NCBI GenBank assembly: GCA_041621405.1
Contig: JBFKAV010000072.1
Location: 1 to 17,287, forward strand
DNA: 17,287 nucleotides
Direction of reading: 5' to 3'
Source: JBFKAV01 sp041621405
GTDB taxonomy: Bacteria > Pseudomonadota > Alphaproteobacteria > Rhodobacterales > Rhodobacteraceae
Notes under the pieces: model-generated
Seen by the model: only the letters and a program-made list of their open reading frames with translations
The model's database searches: none
Told to the model about the DNA's origin: nothing
In this document: positions 5,468-13,214 of the stretch, piece by piece
Layout: every line of letters begins with the position of its first letter
How positions within the stretch are numbered: the stretch's first letter is position 1
Made by a program: the position numbers and the translations under genes

Positions 5468-7291
5468 TCAGAGCGGCGCCGTGGCAGCATCGAGCCAGGT
5501 TCGGGCCGGCTCCGAGAGGCGGGGGCCAATGCGGGAGCGGACTTCGGCGTGATAGGCGTCGAGCCAGGCGATCTCGGCCGGCGCGAGCGCCTGCTTCACG
5601 ATCAGCCGGCGGTCGATCGGAACGAAGGTGAGGGTCCGGAATGTCAGCATCTCGCGGTCGTCGGCGCCTGCAATATCCGGGGCCGGCTCCACCAGCACCA
5701 GGTTCTCGATGCGGATGCCGAAGGCGCCCTCGCGGTAGTAGCCCGGCTCGTTCGACACGATCATGCCGGGCTCGAGCGGGACGTCGGAGAGCCGCGAGAG
5801 ACGGGCGGGGCCCTCGTGCACCGATAGATAGACCCCGACGCCGTGGCCGGTGCCGTGATCGTAGTCCTGCCCGGCGAGCCAGAGCGGATAGCGGGCGAGC
5901 GCGTCGAGATGCTGACCCGAGAGCCCCTTCGGCCAGCGCAGCCGGCTCATCGCGATCATGCCCTGCAGCACGCGGGTGAAGCAGTGCTTCTCCTCGTCGC
6001 CGACCTCGCCCACGGCGACTGTGCGGGTGACGTCGGTGGTGCCGTCGAGGTATTGCCCGCCCGAGTCGACGAGGACGAGCTCGCCGGGCTTCAGCGGGCG
6101 GTTGGTCTCCTCGGTCACGCGGTAGTGGACGATGGCGCCGTGCGGGCCGGCGCCGCAGATCGTGTCGAAGCTGATCTCGCGGAGCGCGTTGGTGGCGCGG
6201 CGGAAGCCTTCGAGCTCGGTCACCACGTCGATCTCGGTGAGACGGCGCGCGGGCTCGCGGGTCAGAAGCTCCGCCTCGGCATCGAGCCAGGCAAGGAACT
6301 CGACCATCGCCGCGCCGTCCCTCAGATGCGCCTCGGTTGTCGCGGCGATCTCGGCAGAGGTCTTCCGCGCCTTCGGCAGCACGGTCGGATCGCGCTCCCA
6401 CTTCACCTCGGCGCCGCAGGATGCGACGATCGACGAGACCGCGATGGGCGCGGTGGCCCTGTCCACCCGGACGGCGCTGGAAAGCTCGGAAAGCGCCGGG
6501 GCGAACTCCTCTGGCGCCCGTACCTCGACCTCCGGGCCGAGCGCGGCGCGCGCCTCATCGCTCAGCTTTTCCTCGGCGATGAATAGGTTAACGCGGCCAT
6601 CGGCATGCAGGATCGCCATCGCCTGGACGATCGGATTGCGGGGGATATCCTCGCCACGGATGTTGAGCAGCCAGTTGACGCCGTCCGGCAGCGTCAGCAC
6701 TGCGGCCGCGTGCCCGGCCTCGCGCAGCGCCTGGGCCGCCGCGGCGCGCTTCTCGGCCGCGGTCAAGCCGGCGAGCTCGTCGGGGAAGAGCGTCACCTTT
6801 CCCGCCGGCGGAGGTGGCCGGTCCGACCAGACCGCGTCGACGAAGTTCTCCGTGGCCGACAGGGTGATGCCGCTACCTTCAAGCGCGGTCTCGAGCTTCT
6901 CGATCTCGTCCTTGGTATGGAGCCAGGGGTCATAGGCGACATTCCCGCCCTCGGGCAGCGCCTCCTTCAACCAGTCGCCCGGCTTGGTCTCGGGCCAGTT
7001 GACCGGTGTGAAGACCGAGGTGTCCACCTGCGCCTTCACCTGCACGCGGTAGCGCCCGTCGACGAACATGCCAGCACGTTCCGGAAGGGTGATGCAGAAG
7101 CCGGCCGAACCGGTGAAGCCGGTGAGCCAGGCCAGCCGCTCGTCGCAGGGCGCCACGTATTCGCCCTGGTAGGCATCGGTGCGCGGGACGAGAAAGCCGT
7201 CGTAGCCGGCCTCCTTCAGCAAGCTACGCAAAGCCGCGAGGCGCGGCGGGCCCTGCTCGGGGGTGCTGGTGGTGGCAAAGCTCTGGAACAT
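5468..7291 (-). CDS. pepP: Xaa-Pro aminopeptidase (aminopeptidase P, M24B), long form
   Basis: 607 residues, matching the long three-domain aminopeptidase P class. It removes an N-terminal residue that precedes proline, using a di-metal (usually Mn) centre in the cytoplasm. Two creatinase-like N-terminal domains span roughly 1-310; the pita-bread catalytic domain covers about 311-540. All five metal ligands are visible: Asp409 and Asp420 in VDSGGQYLDGTTDVTRT, His483 in GTGHGVG, Glu515 in NEPGYY and Glu529 in RIENLVLV. His492 in VHEGP is the conserved proton shuttle. The C-terminal domain ends with RTWLDAATAPL. The ATG at 7291 starts the conserved region; the open frame extends 102 codons further upstream but that part is Arg/Pro-rich and unlike the family. 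The native peptide substrates are unknown. Confidence 0.95.
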   Translation of the reverse strand: MFQSFATTSTPEQGPPRLAALRSLLKEAGYDGFLVPRTDAYQGEYVAPCDERLAWLTGFTGSAGFCITLPERAGMFVDGRYRVQVKAQVDTSVFTPVNWPETKPGDWLKEALPEGGNVAYDPWLHTKDEIEKLETALEGSGITLSATENFVDAVWSDRPPPPAGKVTLFPDELAGLTAAEKRAAAAQALREAGHAAAVLTLPDGVNWLLNIRGEDIPRNPIVQAMAILHADGRVNLFIAEEKLSDEARAALGPEVEVRAPEEFAPALSELSSAVRVDRATAPIAVSSIVASCGAEVKWERDPTVLPKARKTSAEIAATTEAHLRDGAAMVEFLAWLDAEAELLTREPARRLTEIDVVTELEGFRRATNALREISFDTICGAGPHGAIVHYRVTEETNRPLKPGELVLVDSGGQYLDGTTDVTRTVAVGEVGDEEKHCFTRVLQGMIAMSRLRWPKGLSGQHLDALARYPLWLAGQDYDHGTGHGVGVYLSVHEGPARLSRLSDVPLEPGMIVSNEPGYYREGAFGIRIENLVLVEPAPDIAGADDREMLTFRTLTFVPIDRRLIVKQALAPAEIAWLDAYHAEVRSRIGPRLSEPARTWLDAATAPL

Positions 7292-7395
7292 CGGCAGGCT
7301 CCGGCGTCGGGTTGGGTGAGTTGTGCCGTGCCTCGGGCCGAAACGCCAGAGGGGCCTGGCCTGGCCCGTCAAGGCGCGAGGAAATCCAGCAACGC

Positions 7396-7600
7396 CTAGA
7401 CGAATTCGTCCCAGACGACATTCCCAGGCAGGGGAATGTGTTTGGCGGTCTCCAGCACCACCGGCTCGGCACCGGGATTCCGGGCGGCAGGCTTCTGCGC
7501 TTCCGACAGCCGATGCAGGCCGTCGTGGCGACCGTGGATGATCAGTGTCGGACAGCGAACCTGGTCGAGAAGCGGCACCACCGAAGCGGCGCCGCACAGG
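7396..7600 (-). pseudogene. Alpha/beta-hydrolase remnant, C-terminal part only
   Basis: About 60 codons ending at a TAG (7396-7398) resemble the C-terminus of an alpha/beta-hydrolase: VVPLLDQVRCPTLIIHGRHD carries the strand and the catalytic-acid Asp, and VVLETAKHIPLP carries the catalytic His, followed by WDEFV and stop. The part that should hold the nucleophile elbow (GxSxG) and the cap domain is absent. Upstream in the same frame the residues (up to 7791) are basic and unrelated to the family. I read it as the leftover of a deleted gene. It lies between pepP and cobT on the same strand. The upstream limit is approximate. Confidence 0.6.
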
Positions 7601-7806
7601 CGAGGCTGGGCGGGCAAGCCAGGAGGCCGGCGATGCTCACACCCTTCGACACCGCCCTGCTTTGCCATCCCGCCGACCGGCATCGGATCCCGAGCGCGCA
7701 CGAACGACTGGCGGCCGGCCGGATCACGTCCGGCCGGCGCAAGCTGTTCCGGGGTATCCTCGCGCGGGGCTTTGCGCAGGCACCGCGCCATTCTTCACGC
7801 CCGGTC
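7601..7806. other. Mostly non-coding stretch between hydrolase remnant and cobT
   Basis: The only candidate here is a plus-strand ORF at 7633-7836 (67 residues, starting MLTPFDTALLCHPADRHRIP) with an AGGAGG ribosome site 6 nt before its ATG. It matches no family I know, its C-terminus is encoded by the probable cobT terminator hairpin, and it would be antisense to the downstream region of cobT. I treat it as unproven. The stretch also holds a strong inverted repeat at 7714-7738. Confidence 0.3.
7714..7738. repeat. 10-bp perfect inverted repeat downstream of cobT
   Basis: The arms GCCGGCCGGA (7714-7723) and TCCGGCCGGC (7729-7738) flank a 5-nt loop TCACG. It lies about 100 bp past the cobT stop on the minus strand. 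No U-run follows on either strand. It could be a second transcript 3'-end structure for cobT. Confidence 0.55.
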
Positions 7807-7833
7807 GGGCCGGTGAGCGGTCCCGCCCGGCCC
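7807..7833 (-). terminator. Probable cobT terminator hairpin
   Basis: GGGCCGG (7807-7813) and CCGGCCC (7827-7833) pair, with a further GCGG/CCGC pair inside, making an interrupted stem of up to 11 bp. It begins 7 nt after the cobT stop on the minus strand. There is no clear U-tract, so the call rests on position and stem strength. Confidence 0.45.
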
Positions 7834-7839
7834 TGACGG

Positions 7840-9708
7840 TCAGATTGCCTTCCTGATTCCGAGCAGCCGCGCCCGCCCCCGCGGATCCTTGTCGAAGAGG
7901 TTGGCCAGCTGCTCGGTCATCGCGCCGGCGAGCTGCTCGACATCGGTGATCGTGACCGCGCGCTGGTAGTAGCGGGTCACGTCGTGGCCGATGCCGATGG
8001 CGATCAGCTCCACCCGCTTCAGCCGCTCCACCATGGCGATCACGTCGCGAAGGTGCTTCTCGAGGTAGTTCGCGGGGTTGACCGACAGGGTCGAGTCGTC
8101 CACCGGCGCGCCGTCCGAGATCACCATCAGGATCTTCCGCGCCTCGGGGCGGTGGGCGATGCGGCGGTGCGCCCATTCCAGCGCCTCGCCGTCGATGTTC
8201 TCCTTCAGGAGCCCCTCCTTCATCATCAGCCCGAGGTTCTCGCGTGCCCGCCGCCAGGGCGCGTCGGCGGACTTGTAGACGATGTGGCGCAGGTCGTTAA
8301 GCCGTCCCGGGCCCTGCACGCGGCCCGCCTGCAGCCATTTCTCGCGGGCCTGGCCGCCCTTCCAGGCGCGGGTGGTAAAGCCGAGGATCTCGACCTTTAC
8401 GTCGCAGCGCTCGAGCGTGCGCGCCAGCACGTCGGCGCAGATCGCCGCGATCGAGATCGGCCGGCCGCGCATCGAGCCCGAGTTGTCCAGAAGCAGCGAG
8501 ACCACGGTGTCGCGGAAGTCCATGTCCTTCTCGACCTTGAACGACAAAGGCGTGGTCGGATTGGCGACGACGCGGGCGAGGCGCGCGACGTCGAGGATGC
8601 CTTCCTCTCGGTCGAACTCCCAGCTCCGGTTCTGCTGCGCCTGCAGCCGCCGCTGCAGCTTGTTGGCGAGCCGCCCGACGGCGCCCTTCAGCGGCTCGAG
8701 CTGCTGGTCGAGATAGGCGCGGAGCCGCTCCAGCTCGGCCGGCTCGGCGAGTTCCTGAGCCTCGATCTCCTCGTCGAACTCGGTGGTGTAGACGACGTAG
8801 TTCGGGTCGGCCTCGGAATGCGGCGCGGGCGGCGGCGGCTCAAGCGGCGCCTCGCCCTCGGGCATCTCGGCGTCCTCGTCGAACTCGACATCGGCCATGT
8901 CGTCGACGGTGACCTCGGTCTGGCTCGTCTCCTGGCTTTCCTGGCTCTCGTCGGGCTGGCTCTCCTCGTCGCTCTCCGCCTCCTCGTCGCCGGTCGAGTC
9001 GGGGCTTTCTTCCTCCTCTTCCTGCTGCTCGTCCTCGCCCTCGCTCTCGTCCTGGGCGTCGGGGTCGTCGCCAAGCTGGTCGCCATAGCCGAGGTCGTCG
9101 ATCACCCTGCGGGCAAGGCGGGCGAAGGCGGCCTGGTCGGAAAGCGTCCGGTCCACACCCTCGAGCGTTCCCGAGGCCGAGCTCTCGATGAAGCCGCGCC
9201 AGAGCTCGGCCACGTTGGCGGCACCCGCCGGCAAGTCGCGGCCGGTGGCGAGCTGGCGCACGACATACCCCGCGGCCTGGGCCAAGGGCGCCTCCGAGCG
9301 CTCGCGGATCTGGCCGTAGCCCCTCCTCTCGGCCTCGGCGGCGATCTTGGCGTCGATGTTGCCCGCCGTGCCGGGCATCACCCGGGCACCCATCGCCTCG
9401 CAGCGCGCGGTCTCCATCGCGTCGTAGATGTCGCGCGCCATCTGGCCCTGGGGCATGTACCGCGCGTTGGTCTTGGCGTCGTGGAACTTGTGCCGGAGCG
9501 CGAAGGCATCGGCCGTGCCGCGGGCGACCAGTACCTCGTCCCGAGTCATTCGGCGAGAAACCTGCGGCAGGCGCACCGAATCCGCCGTCAGCCCCGGCGG
9601 GTCGACCGAGTAGGTCACCGTAAGATCGGGGTCGTCGGCCATGACCTTGGTGGCCTCGGCGAGCGCCTTCTTGAAAGGATCGGCGGGGTTGTCGGTGGGT
9701 TTCGTCAC
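7840..9708 (-). CDS. cobT: Aerobic cobaltochelatase subunit CobT
   Basis: 622 residues. CobT works with the AAA+ subunit CobS and with CobN to insert Co2+ into hydrogenobyrinic acid a,c-diamide, driven by ATP, in aerobic vitamin B12 synthesis. An N-terminal CobT domain covers about 1-210. A very acidic low-complexity linker follows (about 213-291, runs of Asp, Glu and Ser). The C-terminal VWA domain has the MIDAS motif DNSGSM at 408-413, with VISDGAP (529-535) as a later metal-site loop. This is the usual architecture of the family. The start is a GTG at 9708; GTGA makes a 4-nt overlap with the stop of the upstream racemase-like gene, implying coupled translation. A hairpin follows the stop. 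CobN is not in the window. Confidence 0.96.
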   Translation of the reverse strand: MTKPTDNPADPFKKALAEATKVMADDPDLTVTYSVDPPGLTADSVRLPQVSRRMTRDEVLVARGTADAFALRHKFHDAKTNARYMPQGQMARDIYDAMETARCEAMGARVMPGTAGNIDAKIAAEAERRGYGQIRERSEAPLAQAAGYVVRQLATGRDLPAGAANVAELWRGFIESSASGTLEGVDRTLSDQAAFARLARRVIDDLGYGDQLGDDPDAQDESEGEDEQQEEEEESPDSTGDEEAESDEESQPDESQESQETSQTEVTVDDMADVEFDEDAEMPEGEAPLEPPPPAPHSEADPNYVVYTTEFDEEIEAQELAEPAELERLRAYLDQQLEPLKGAVGRLANKLQRRLQAQQNRSWEFDREEGILDVARLARVVANPTTPLSFKVEKDMDFRDTVVSLLLDNSGSMRGRPISIAAICADVLARTLERCDVKVEILGFTTRAWKGGQAREKWLQAGRVQGPGRLNDLRHIVYKSADAPWRRARENLGLMMKEGLLKENIDGEALEWAHRRIAHRPEARKILMVISDGAPVDDSTLSVNPANYLEKHLRDVIAMVERLKRVELIAIGIGHDVTRYYQRAVTITDVEQLAGAMTEQLANLFDKDPRGRARLLGIRKAI

Positions 9709-10385
9709 GCTGTCTCGCCTTCGGCCGCCAGTTCTGCAATGGCGGCAATGTGAATTTCGCCCCCGTCGATCACGGGGTAGCCGGGCTCATGCCCCTCGAA
9801 CGCGAGGAAAAGATCGGTGCCGCCAAGGAAAACCGCCTCTGCCCCTCGTTCCATCATCTCGGCGCCAAGCTCAAAGAAAAGGGCCCGTTCATCGGGCAGG
9901 CATGCGCCGCGCTGCGCCATGTCGACGTAGGATTGCCCGACCGATGCCACCTGGTCGGATTCAGGCAGAACCTGCTCGAAGCGATCCAGCGCCCCGAAGA
10001 GCCCGCTGTCCATCACCCGCCCGGCGCCGATGACGCCGATCCGGCGGAGCCCGCGGGAACTTAGCTCTTCGCGGATCACATCAACCGCGTTGACCAGCGG
10101 CAGCGGTGACAGCGCCTGCGTCTCGCCGATGCAGAAGTGCGCCGCAAGCGCCGTCACGACCGCCACGTCGGCGCCCGCGCCCGCGAGGTCGCGAATGTGG
10201 GCGGCAAAGACACGGGCCTGGTCATCGCGGCGATCCTCGTAGAACGCACGTACAAGGCGGGCGTTATCGGCATGCGTGATTGTCATCCGGAACGGCACGC
10301 CCGCCGCCTTCGAGGCGGCAACCAGCCTGCGATAGTAGAACTGTGTGGCCGCCGGGCCGATGCCGCCGATCAGGCCGATATGCAT
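9705..10385 (-). CDS. Aspartate/glutamate racemase-like protein lacking both catalytic cysteines
   Basis: 226 residues with the Asp/Glu racemase fold: the N-terminus MHIGLIGGIGPAATQFYYRR matches the GGxxPxxTxxYY opening of aspartate racemases, and PVIDGGEIHIAA (204-215) matches the late conserved segment. Active enzymes use two cysteines, in (C/T)NTxH and in GCTE. Here the first region reads VVTALAAHFC (76-85), placing Ala79 at the catalytic position, and the second reads LGGTDL (187-192), placing Gly189 there. The Asn-Thr of the first motif is lost too. Cys85 lies nearby but out of register. It sits 13 nt after cobS and overlaps cobT by GTGA, so it is made with the cobaltochelatase subunits. 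Its role is unknown; racemase activity is doubtful. The ribosome site (GGCGGCGGG) is not strong. Confidence 0.85.
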   Translation of the reverse strand: MHIGLIGGIGPAATQFYYRRLVAASKAAGVPFRMTITHADNARLVRAFYEDRRDDQARVFAAHIRDLAGAGADVAVVTALAAHFCIGETQALSPLPLVNAVDVIREELSSRGLRRIGVIGAGRVMDSGLFGALDRFEQVLPESDQVASVGQSYVDMAQRGACLPDERALFFELGAEMMERGAEAVFLGGTDLFLAFEGHEPGYPVIDGGEIHIAAIAELAAEGETA

Positions 10386-10398
10386 GGCCCGCCGCCCA

Positions 10399-11385
10399 TC
10401 ACTTCATCGCTTGCGCCGCCGCGCTTTCCGGGAGCTCTTCGTCGAAGCAGCGCTGGTAGAATTCGGCCACCGTCTGCCGTTCCAACTCGTCGCACTTGTT
10501 GAGGAACGTGAGCCGGAAGGCGTAGCCGACCGAGCGGAAGATCTCGGCGTTCTGCGCCCAGGTGATCACCGTGCGCGGGCTCATCACCGTGGAAAGATCG
10601 CCGTTCATGAACGCGGTTCGGGAGAGATCGGCCACGGTGACCATCTGGCCGATGATCTTGCGCCCCTTGTCGGTGTTGTAGTGCGGCGCCTTGGCGAGCA
10701 CGATCGCGGCTTCGGCGTCGTGCGACAGGTAGTTCAGCGTCGCCACCATCGACCAGCGGTCCATCTGCGCCTGGTTGATCTGCTGGACGCCGTGATAGAG
10801 GCCGGTGGTGTCGCCCAAACCCACCGTGTTCGACGTGGCGAAGAGCCGGAACGACGGGTGCGGCGTGATGATCTCGTTCTGGTCAAGGAGCGTCAGCTTG
10901 CCGTCGTGCTCGAGCACGCGCTGGATCACGAACATCACGTCGGGCCGGCCGGCGTCGTATTCGTCGAAGACGATCGCCACCGGGTTCCGGAGCGCCCAGG
11001 GCAGGATGCCCTCGTGGAACTCGGTCACCTGCTTGCCCTCGCGGAGCTTGATCGCATCCTTGCCGATCAGGTCGATCCGGCTGATGTGAGAATCGAGGTT
11101 GACCCGCACGCAGGGCCAGTTGAGGTGGGCCGCGACCTGCTCGATATGGGTGGACTTCCCGGTGCCGTGATAGCCCTGGATCATCACCCGCCGGTTGTAG
11201 GCGAAACCGGCGAGGATCGCGAGCGTGGTGTCGGGGTCGAACTTGTAGGTCGGGTCGACCGGCGGTACCCGCTCGCCGGGCTCGGCGAAGCCCTTCACCT
11301 TCAGGTCGGTCTCGATGCCGAACACATCGCGGACGTCGACTTCCTCGCTGGGTTTCAGTTTCGCTTCCATGCCGCCGTCCGCCAT
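10399..11385 (-). CDS. cobS: Aerobic cobaltochelatase ATPase subunit CobS
   Basis: 328 residues of a MoxR-like AAA+ ATPase. It forms the hexameric motor with CobT that drives cobalt insertion by CobN in aerobic cobalamin synthesis. Walker A is GYHGTGKST (71-79), Walker B is AIVFDEYD (137-144), and LFATSNTVG (181-189) contains sensor 1. Segments VRNVF-like VRDVFGIETD (18-27), VNLDSHISRIDLIGKDA (95-111) and GLYHGVQQINQAQMDRWS (195-212) are strongly CobS-like. The ATG at 11385 is chosen because the residues match the family from there; the open frame extends 44 codons upstream without resemblance, and GAGG lies upstream of the ATG. It is first in a cobS, racemase-like, cobT transcript. No cobalamin riboswitch was recognised in the 146 bp upstream. 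Confidence 0.96.
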   Translation of the reverse strand: MADGGMEAKLKPSEEVDVRDVFGIETDLKVKGFAEPGERVPPVDPTYKFDPDTTLAILAGFAYNRRVMIQGYHGTGKSTHIEQVAAHLNWPCVRVNLDSHISRIDLIGKDAIKLREGKQVTEFHEGILPWALRNPVAIVFDEYDAGRPDVMFVIQRVLEHDGKLTLLDQNEIITPHPSFRLFATSNTVGLGDTTGLYHGVQQINQAQMDRWSMVATLNYLSHDAEAAIVLAKAPHYNTDKGRKIIGQMVTVADLSRTAFMNGDLSTVMSPRTVITWAQNAEIFRSVGYAFRLTFLNKCDELERQTVAEFYQRCFDEELPESAAAQAMK

Positions 11386-11531
11386 CTTGTCCGTGCCTCT
11401 CCCTGGCCCCGCAAGGCCAACGTCCTCATGTGGGCCAAATCCCGTTCTGGTGCAAGGGGAGGGCCTCCCGGCCTTGTGATGCGCCGGTGAGCGGCGATCC
11501 ATGCTAGGAATTGGCAATCGTAGGAGGAACT

Positions 11532-11990
11532 ATGCACCGCCGCACGCTTCTCGCAACCGGACTGGCCGTCCTTGCCATGCCGCTCCGTGCCGCCGAAGGC
11601 AGCTTCGAGGTGACCAAAACCGAGGCCGAATGGCGCGCCATTCTTACGCCGCTCCAGTTTCGCGTGATGCGCGAGGAGGGAACCGAGCGCGCCGGAACGA
11701 GCCCGCTCGACAAGGTCTTCGATCCCGGCACCTACCATTGCCGCGGCTGCGACCTGGCGGTCTACTCGTCCGAGGCGAAATACGATAGTGGCACCGGCTG
11801 GCCGAGCTTCTGGGCATCGCTGCCGGGGGCGATCGGCACCCGCGAGGATCGCCGGTTCTTCATGCGGCGCACCGAATGCCACTGCCGCCGCTGCGGCAGC
11901 CACTTCGGCCACATCTTCGACGATGGCCCGCCCCCGACCGGCAAGCGGCACTGCCTGAACGGCGCGAGCCTGGTGTTCCGTCCGGCCTGA
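11532..11990 (+). CDS. msrB: Exported peptide-methionine (R)-S-oxide reductase
   Basis: 152 residues. It reduces the R-epimer of methionine sulfoxide in proteins. The SelR/MsrB fold is clear: CRGC (70-73) and CRRC (118-121) are the structural zinc ligands, YDSGTGWPSF (84-93) and CGSHFGHIFDDGP (121-133) are conserved, and RHCLNGASLVF carries the catalytic Cys141. The N-terminus MHRRTLLATGLAVLAMPLRA is a signal peptide; the HRRTLLATG start is Tat-like, with cleavage likely near AxA-type residues 18-21. The enzyme therefore probably acts in the periplasm. The ATG at 11532 has an excellent TAGGAGG ribosome site; an in-frame upstream start would hide the signal peptide. It is divergent from cobS and faces no partner reductase gene in the window. 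Confidence 0.95.
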   Translation: MHRRTLLATGLAVLAMPLRAAEGSFEVTKTEAEWRAILTPLQFRVMREEGTERAGTSPLDKVFDPGTYHCRGCDLAVYSSEAKYDSGTGWPSFWASLPGAIGTREDRRFFMRRTECHCRRCGSHFGHIFDDGPPPTGKRHCLNGASLVFRPA

Positions 11991-12021
11991 GGCCGCTGCA
12001 CCAATCCTGCACATTTACCCG

Positions 12022-12044
12022 GCCCTCGCTGCGCGGCGGAGGGC
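12022..12044. terminator. Weak hairpin downstream of msrB
   Basis: GCCCTC (12022-12027) and GAGGGC (12039-12044) pair around an 11-nt GC-rich loop, 32 bp after the msrB stop. The stem is short and lacks a U-run, so it may be a terminator or only a GC-rich coincidence. Confidence 0.3.
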
Positions 12045-12086
12045 TACTCCTGCGCTGTCAGAAGGGACGCAGCGGGGAGAGGGATC

Positions 12087-12560
12087 ATGCGGCTTTGGGT
12101 GCGCGCGCGGGTCGGCGCCATGATCGGAGTTGGCGGCGCGTCGGTCATGGCGGCGATCGGTCTCGCCCAGGGCGGCGGGGACCAGCTCCTCTGGCACGAG
12201 CTTCCCTTTGTCGCCTGTGCCTTCGTGGGCGCCACCGCGGCGGGGCTGCTGCTCGAGCCGTTCTTCGGAGGGCGCGGCCGCGGCGGTGCGCTCAAAGCGG
12301 CCATCGGCACGCTGGGCGCCACGTTCGGCGGCGCCGGCCTCGGCGGCGCCGCGGCACTTGGGGTCCACGAGCCGCTCGCGGGTCTCTTTTTCGGGCCGCT
12401 GTTCGTTGCCGGTTCGATCCTGACGTCGCCGGTGGTGGCGCTCACCTGGATCGCCACTATGACGCTCGCGCATCTCGTGGCGCGGTCGATCCGGCGCGAT
12501 GTGGTCGCCCCGGGCCTTCCTCTTAGTCCTAGTACGCCAGGAGCAGCGCGGGGGGAGTGA
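12087..12560 (+). CDS. Hypothetical Gly/Ala-rich membrane protein
   Basis: 157 residues. Hydrophobic segments lie at about 9-28, 39-57, 72-92 and 97-131 (the last long enough for two passes), giving an estimated four to five transmembrane helices. Glycine-rich stretches (GGAGLGGAAALG, 81-92) suggest tight helix packing. The C-terminal 20 residues are polar and cytoplasmic-looking. The ATG at 12087 has a GGGGAGAGGG ribosome site. It begins 96 bp after msrB on the same strand and ends convergently 21 bp from the J-domain gene. I do not recognise the family and assign no function. Codon use is GC-biased like the neighbours, which supports real coding. Confidence 0.75.
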   Translation: MRLWVRARVGAMIGVGGASVMAAIGLAQGGGDQLLWHELPFVACAFVGATAAGLLLEPFFGGRGRGGALKAAIGTLGATFGGAGLGGAAALGVHEPLAGLFFGPLFVAGSILTSPVVALTWIATMTLAHLVARSIRRDVVAPGLPLSPSTPGAARGE

Positions 12561-12581
12561 CCTTCCTCGCTCCGCCGCCGG

Positions 12582-13214
12582 TCAGCCGCGGAAGTTCCGG
12601 CTGTCCTTGATCTGGTCCCAGGCCCAGACCACCTCCTGCAGTCGCTCCTCGTCGTCACGGTTGCCACCGTTCATGTCGGGGTGCAGGTCCTTGACCAGGC
12701 TCTTGTACTGCTTGCGGATGTCGGTACGGCTCCAGTGGTCGCGGGCATCGAGGATCTCCAGCGCCCGGCGCTCGGTCGGCGGCAGCCGGCGAGTTCCGGC
12801 GGTGGCCCGTCCCGGGTTGCGGGTCGCGTTCTCGCCGAGAATCTCGTGCGGGTCCTCGACCCCGAGCCGCGACCAGGCGCGGCCCTCCTCGGTGGCCTTG
12901 CTGAAGGGCTTGGTCGGCCGATCCCAGACGCGCGAGTTGTCGATGAACTTCTCGAACTCCTCCTCGGTCTTGCCGGCGAAGTAGTTCCATTTGAGATTGT
13001 ACTCGCGCACGTGCTCGCGGCAGAACCACCAGTAGTCGTCGAGCGTGTCGGGCGATTTCGGCGCCCGGTATTGGCCCGACTCCTCGCAGCCCGGATGCTC
13101 GCAGACCCGGGTCGAAGTCTCGAAGGCACCCGACATGCCGCGCCGGCCGGACTTGCGGCGCTTCTTGTCCGCCGACACGCGGATGTCGAATTCGAAGGGC
13201 GATTTCTGCGTCAT
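12582..13214 (-). CDS. J-domain (DnaJ-like) protein with C-terminal J domain and possible zinc site
   Basis: 210 residues. The J domain is C-terminal (about 150-210): ALEILDARDHWSRTDIRKQY, then the catalytic HPD tripeptide at 178-180 in KDLHPDMNGG, then the last helix. The HPD motif stimulates Hsp70 (DnaK) ATPase. The N-terminal part has a candidate zinc site: Cys38 and Cys43 in CEHPGC, then Cys65 and His68 in WWFCREH. This differs from classical DnaJ, which has an N-terminal J domain and CxxCxGxG repeats. The ATG at 13214 has a GAGG ribosome site; an earlier in-frame start at 13238 adds eight residues with no support. It is divergent from bolA, 86 bp apart. The client proteins are unknown. 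Confidence 0.92.
   Translation of the reverse strand: MTQKSPFEFDIRVSADKKRRKSGRRGMSGAFETSTRVCEHPGCEESGQYRAPKSPDTLDDYWWFCREHVREYNLKWNYFAGKTEEEFEKFIDNSRVWDRPTKPFSKATEEGRAWSRLGVEDPHEILGENATRNPGRATAGTRRLPPTERRALEILDARDHWSRTDIRKQYKSLVKDLHPDMNGGNRDDEERLQEVVWAWDQIKDSRNFRG

Noticed and set aside
5468..7597. 709-residue reading of aminopeptidase P with a 102-residue N-terminal extension
   Set aside because: The extra part is Arg/Pro-rich, unlike the family, and the conserved sequence starts at the ATG at 7291.
8840..9120. Repetitive DNA in the cobT acidic region
   Set aside because: The Asp/Glu/Ser-rich codons give a repetitive look, but this linker is normal for CobT and no exact tandem unit is present.
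7984..9753. 589-codon plus-strand open frame
   Set aside because: It is the antisense shadow of cobT; its Leu/Val-rich stretches are the complement of the acidic linker.
10399..11517. 372-residue reading of CobS
   Set aside because: Family similarity begins at MADGG (11385); the extra 44 residues would overlap the promoter region of divergent msrB.
11386..11531. Cobalamin riboswitch upstream of cobS
   Set aside because: The 146 bp are short for this RNA class and I could not find the B12-box core or the paired elements.
11983..11995. CGGCCT-G-AGGCCG palindrome over the msrB stop
   Set aside because: A 1-nt loop cannot form a stable full stem, and short GC palindromes are common here.
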